Shown here: positions 6,134 to 7,759 of the stretch, piece by piece | How the letters are laid out: every line of letters begins with the position of its first letter | Position numbering within the stretch: the first letter of the stretch is position 1 | From: Flavobacteriaceae bacterium | GTDB lineage: Bacteria > Bacteroidota > Bacteroidia > Flavobacteriales > Flavobacteriaceae | Assembly: GCA_013042825.1 (NCBI GenBank) | Contig: JABDPL010000004.1 | Span: 1 to 7,759, forward strand | Reading direction: 5' to 3' | Length of the DNA: 7,759 bases | Position numbers and translations under genes: made by a program | The notes under the pieces: generated by a model | Seen by the model: only the letters and a program-made list of their open reading frames with translations | Databases searched by the model: none | Told to the model about the DNA's origin: nothing

Positions 6134-6231
6134 AAGTTTAAAGTTAATCAAAATAAAAAGGAACCTCAAACCGAATGTAACAAATATCGTACATTGTCGT
6201 CTTACGTTTATAACCAATCAAAAAACCGGCT
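6134..6231. promoter_or_regulatory. Divergent promoter region between the kinase-like gene and the ABC exporter
   Basis: This 98-base, AT-rich spacer separates two divergent genes and should drive both. On the + strand TACGTTTA (6203-6210) matches seven of eight positions of TAnnTTTG and sits 21 bases before the TTG start of the ABC gene. On the minus strand GATATTTG (6188-6181) is also a seven-of-eight match, about 47 bases before the ATG of the kinase-like gene. Neither has a clear -33 TTG at the usual spacing. The layout is firm; the exact boxes are weak. Confidence 0.35.
6174..6195. repeat. Short inverted repeat in the divergent spacer
   Basis: AATGTA (6174-6179) and TACATT (6190-6195) are reverse complements separated by 10 bases, a geometry compatible with a dimeric regulator binding two half-sites one and a half helical turns apart. 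It overlaps the candidate minus-strand -7 box and lies just upstream of the + strand one. A 6-base repeat like this can easily arise by chance. Confidence 0.2.
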
Positions 6232-7134
6232 TTGGAGGCTATTCTCACACTAAATAATCTCACCAAAAAATTTGGTTTTCTTACGGCTGTGAAGGACCTG
6301 TCCTTTACTATACACAAGGGTAATGTTTATGGTATTTTAGGGCCTAACGGAAGCGGTAAATCTACGACACTGGGTATGGTTCTTAATGTTGTGAACAGTA
6401 CCTCGGGTGATTTCAAATGGTTCAATGGTACGGTAACAACACATGATGCTTTAAAACGTGTAGGGGCCATAATAGAACGGCCGAATTTCTATCCTTATAT
6501 GTCGGCTTACCAGAACCTGAAACTGGTATGTAAGATCAAAGGGGTAGACGAATCTAAAATCGATGATAAGCTTGAGATCGTAGGGCTTTTAAAACGAAAG
6601 GACAGTAAATTCAGAACCTTCTCACTGGGGATGAAGCAGCGCCTGGCAATCGCCTCTGCACTGCTGAACGATCCTGAGATCCTGATCCTGGATGAGCCTA
6701 CCAACGGGCTTGATCCCCAGGGTATACATCAGATCAGGGGGATCATTAAGAATATCGCCAAAAACGGTACCACAATTCTACTTGCTTCCCATTTACTCGA
6801 TGAGGTAGAAAAGGTATGCAGCCATGTTGTTGTGCTTCGGAAAGGTGAAAAGCTGTATTCGGGCCGGGTTGATGAAATGATCTCAAGTCATGGTTTCTTT
6901 GAAATGAGATGCGATGATAATGATTCTCTTATTAATTTCCTGGAAGCTCATGATTCTATTGGAAAGATCACGGTTGAAAATGAACTGATCACCGCTTTTC
7001 TCGATGCTCCTATGGAAGCCACGGAAATCAACCGTTTTGTATTTGAAAAAGGCGTGGTTCTGTCCCATTTGGTAAAAAGGAAGGAAAGCCTTGAAGAACA
7101 ATTCCTGCAATTAACCGACAAGTCTGAAATCTAA
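6232..7134 (+). CDS. ABC exporter ATP-binding protein (BcrA/NatA-like)
   Basis: ATPase subunit of an ABC-2 type exporter; it binds ATP as a dimer on the cytoplasmic face and drives the permease encoded just downstream. Of 300 residues, 1-215 form the nucleotide-binding domain: Walker A GPNGSGKST (37-45), signature SLGMKQR (131-137, in place of LSGGQ), Walker B LILDEPTNGLD (151-161) and the H-loop ASHLLDE (H187). The Q-loop region reads IIERPNFYPYMS (80-91), with E82 where glutamine is usual, as in bacitracin- and lantibiotic-type exporters. The last 85 residues form the small C-terminal extension common in this group. The start is TTG at 6232: no in-frame ATG lies upstream before the stop at 6211-6213, and the ATPase fold begins almost at once. 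The substrate cannot be inferred. The stop is 11 bases before the permease ATG, so the two form an operon. Confidence 0.93.
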   Translation: MEAILTLNNLTKKFGFLTAVKDLSFTIHKGNVYGILGPNGSGKSTTLGMVLNVVNSTSGDFKWFNGTVTTHDALKRVGAIIERPNFYPYMSAYQNLKLVCKIKGVDESKIDDKLEIVGLLKRKDSKFRTFSLGMKQRLAIASALLNDPEILILDEPTNGLDPQGIHQIRGIIKNIAKNGTTILLASHLLDEVEKVCSHVVVLRKGEKLYSGRVDEMISSHGFFEMRCDDNDSLINFLEAHDSIGKITVENELITAFLDAPMEATEINRFVFEKGVVLSHLVKRKESLEEQFLQLTDKSEI

Positions 7135-7145
7135 CCTCCGGCCAA

Positions 7146-7759
7146 ATGATACGTTTATTGAATCTTGAATTGCAGAAATTATTGCTGAACCGCTGGAGTA
7201 AGATCCTGATCTTTGTGTCTTTCGTTTTGCCATTTTTTGTTATTCTTTTGTCATCGCTTAAAATCAACTTCTTCGGTGTTTTCACTTTGGAGTTGGGCGA
7301 GTTGGGAATCTTTAATTTTCCCATAGTCTGGCATCTGACCACCTTTTTCGCTTCCCAGTTCAAATTCTTTTTCGCCATAGTGGTGGTTAGCATGATCGGG
7401 AATGAATACAGCAACCGCACCCTGAAACAAAATCTCATCGACGGATTGAGCAAGGGGGAATTCATACTATCGAAGTTCTATACCATAGTCTTCTTTTCGT
7501 TTATCTCAACCGTACTCATACTGCTGATTACGTTATCGATAGGCCTGTATTATTCAAGCTACACCGAGTTCGCAATCATAATCAAGGAAACAGAATTCCT
7601 TCTGGCCTATTTCGTCAAATTGGTTGGCTTTTTCAGCCTGTGTTTGTTTTGTGCCATGCTGCTCAAGCGATCGGCTTTTGCCCTTGGATTTTTATTTATC
7701 CTCTATGTAACCGAATGGATTACCTTCGGAATAATTGCTTGGCAGGCTAACACCGATAT
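7146..7759 (+). CDS. ABC-2 type permease, 3' end cut by the window
   Basis: Membrane partner of the ATPase just upstream. Reading from the ATG at 7146 gives 204 open codons to the window edge with no stop. Hydrophobic segments lie near residues 20-37, 67-84, 111-134, 155-173 and 177-200. The segment after the second one, GNEYSNRTLKQNLIDGLSKGEF (85-106), is typical of ABC-2 permeases of the NatB/BcrB kind, in which the E-x-x-x-x-T-L block sits on a cytoplasmic coupling helix. An amphipathic N-terminal stretch, LLNLELQKLLLNRWSK (4-19), also fits this group. About 40-60 residues, probably including the last membrane helix, are missing. There is no Shine-Dalgarno before the start; the 11-base gap instead holds CCTCC. 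Cargo is unknown: antibiotic, peptide and lipid efflux, or gliding-related export, are all possible. Confidence 0.87.
   Translation, partial: MIRLLNLELQKLLLNRWSKILIFVSFVLPFFVILLSSLKINFFGVFTLELGELGIFNFPIVWHLTTFFASQFKFFFAIVVVSMIGNEYSNRTLKQNLIDGLSKGEFILSKFYTIVFFSFISTVLILLITLSIGLYYSSYTEFAIIIKETEFLLAYFVKLVGFFSLCLFCAMLLKRSAFALGFLFILYVTEWITFGIIAWQANTD

Noticed and set aside
6134..6217. Extension of the kinase-like gene to a TTG at 6217
   Set aside because: A rare start codon, 28 added residues of no recognisable type, and loss of the promoter spacer. The ATG at 6133 is simpler. A hydrophobic patch in the extension (FLFILINF) is too short to count as a signal peptide.
7132..7146. CCTCC before the permease start as a regulatory signal
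   Set aside because: It has the sequence of the anti-Shine-Dalgarno rather than of a ribosome binding site, and a five-base match is expected by chance; no hairpin partner is obvious.
7028..7465. 145-codon minus-strand open frame
   Set aside because: Spans the ABC ATPase end and permease start, both well supported; the product is rich in Arg/Lys/Pro with no recognisable motif.

Overview
The window looks like chromosomal DNA from a member of the Bacteroidota, most likely the Flavobacteriaceae. The reasons are moderate GC content by eye, almost no Shine-Dalgarno sequences, A-rich or promoter-like sequence close to start codons, a TAnnTTTG-type -7 box, and protein types common in that group (an aerobic COX15/CtaA heme A synthase and a pRiA4b ORF-3-like protein with a long acidic tail). 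The assignment is inferred from sequence character, not from a database match. It is gene-dense: eight protein genes, two of them cut by the window ends, with no gap longer than about 100 bases. I see no RNA genes, insertion sequences, CRISPR arrays or phage genes.

Left end (1-603): a family 2 glycosyltransferase, cut at the window edge, runs leftward. Divergent from it, across a 67-base spacer, starts a polysaccharide pyruvyl transferase family gene. Both point to surface polysaccharide or glycan synthesis.

Centre (604-5065): a rightward gene train. The pyruvyl transferase gene overlaps an L-threonylcarbamoyladenylate synthase gene (tsaC/Sua5 family) at an ATGA junction. After 31 bases comes a CCA-adding tRNA nucleotidyltransferase with an HD domain. 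Its 3' end overlaps the heme A synthase gene (ctaA) by 17 bases. Then, 18 bases on, comes the pRiA4b ORF-3-like gene, with a possible promoter of its own squeezed into the gap. Two tRNA maturation steps (t6A37 synthesis and the 3' CCA end) therefore sit in one probable operon with a sugar-modifying enzyme and a cytochrome-oxidase cofactor enzyme.

Right part (5072-7759): a leftward gene for an uncharacterised 353-residue protein ends 6 bases from the end of the gene train. I read its C-terminal part as a degenerate protein-kinase or aminoglycoside-phosphotransferase-like fold. Across a 98-base divergent spacer, an ABC exporter ATPase with a TTG start is followed 11 bases later by its ABC-2 permease, which runs off the window.

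The best candidate for something undescribed is the kinase-like protein at 5072-6133. The rest is mostly recognisable housekeeping or surface-glycan genes in an unusual functional mixture.
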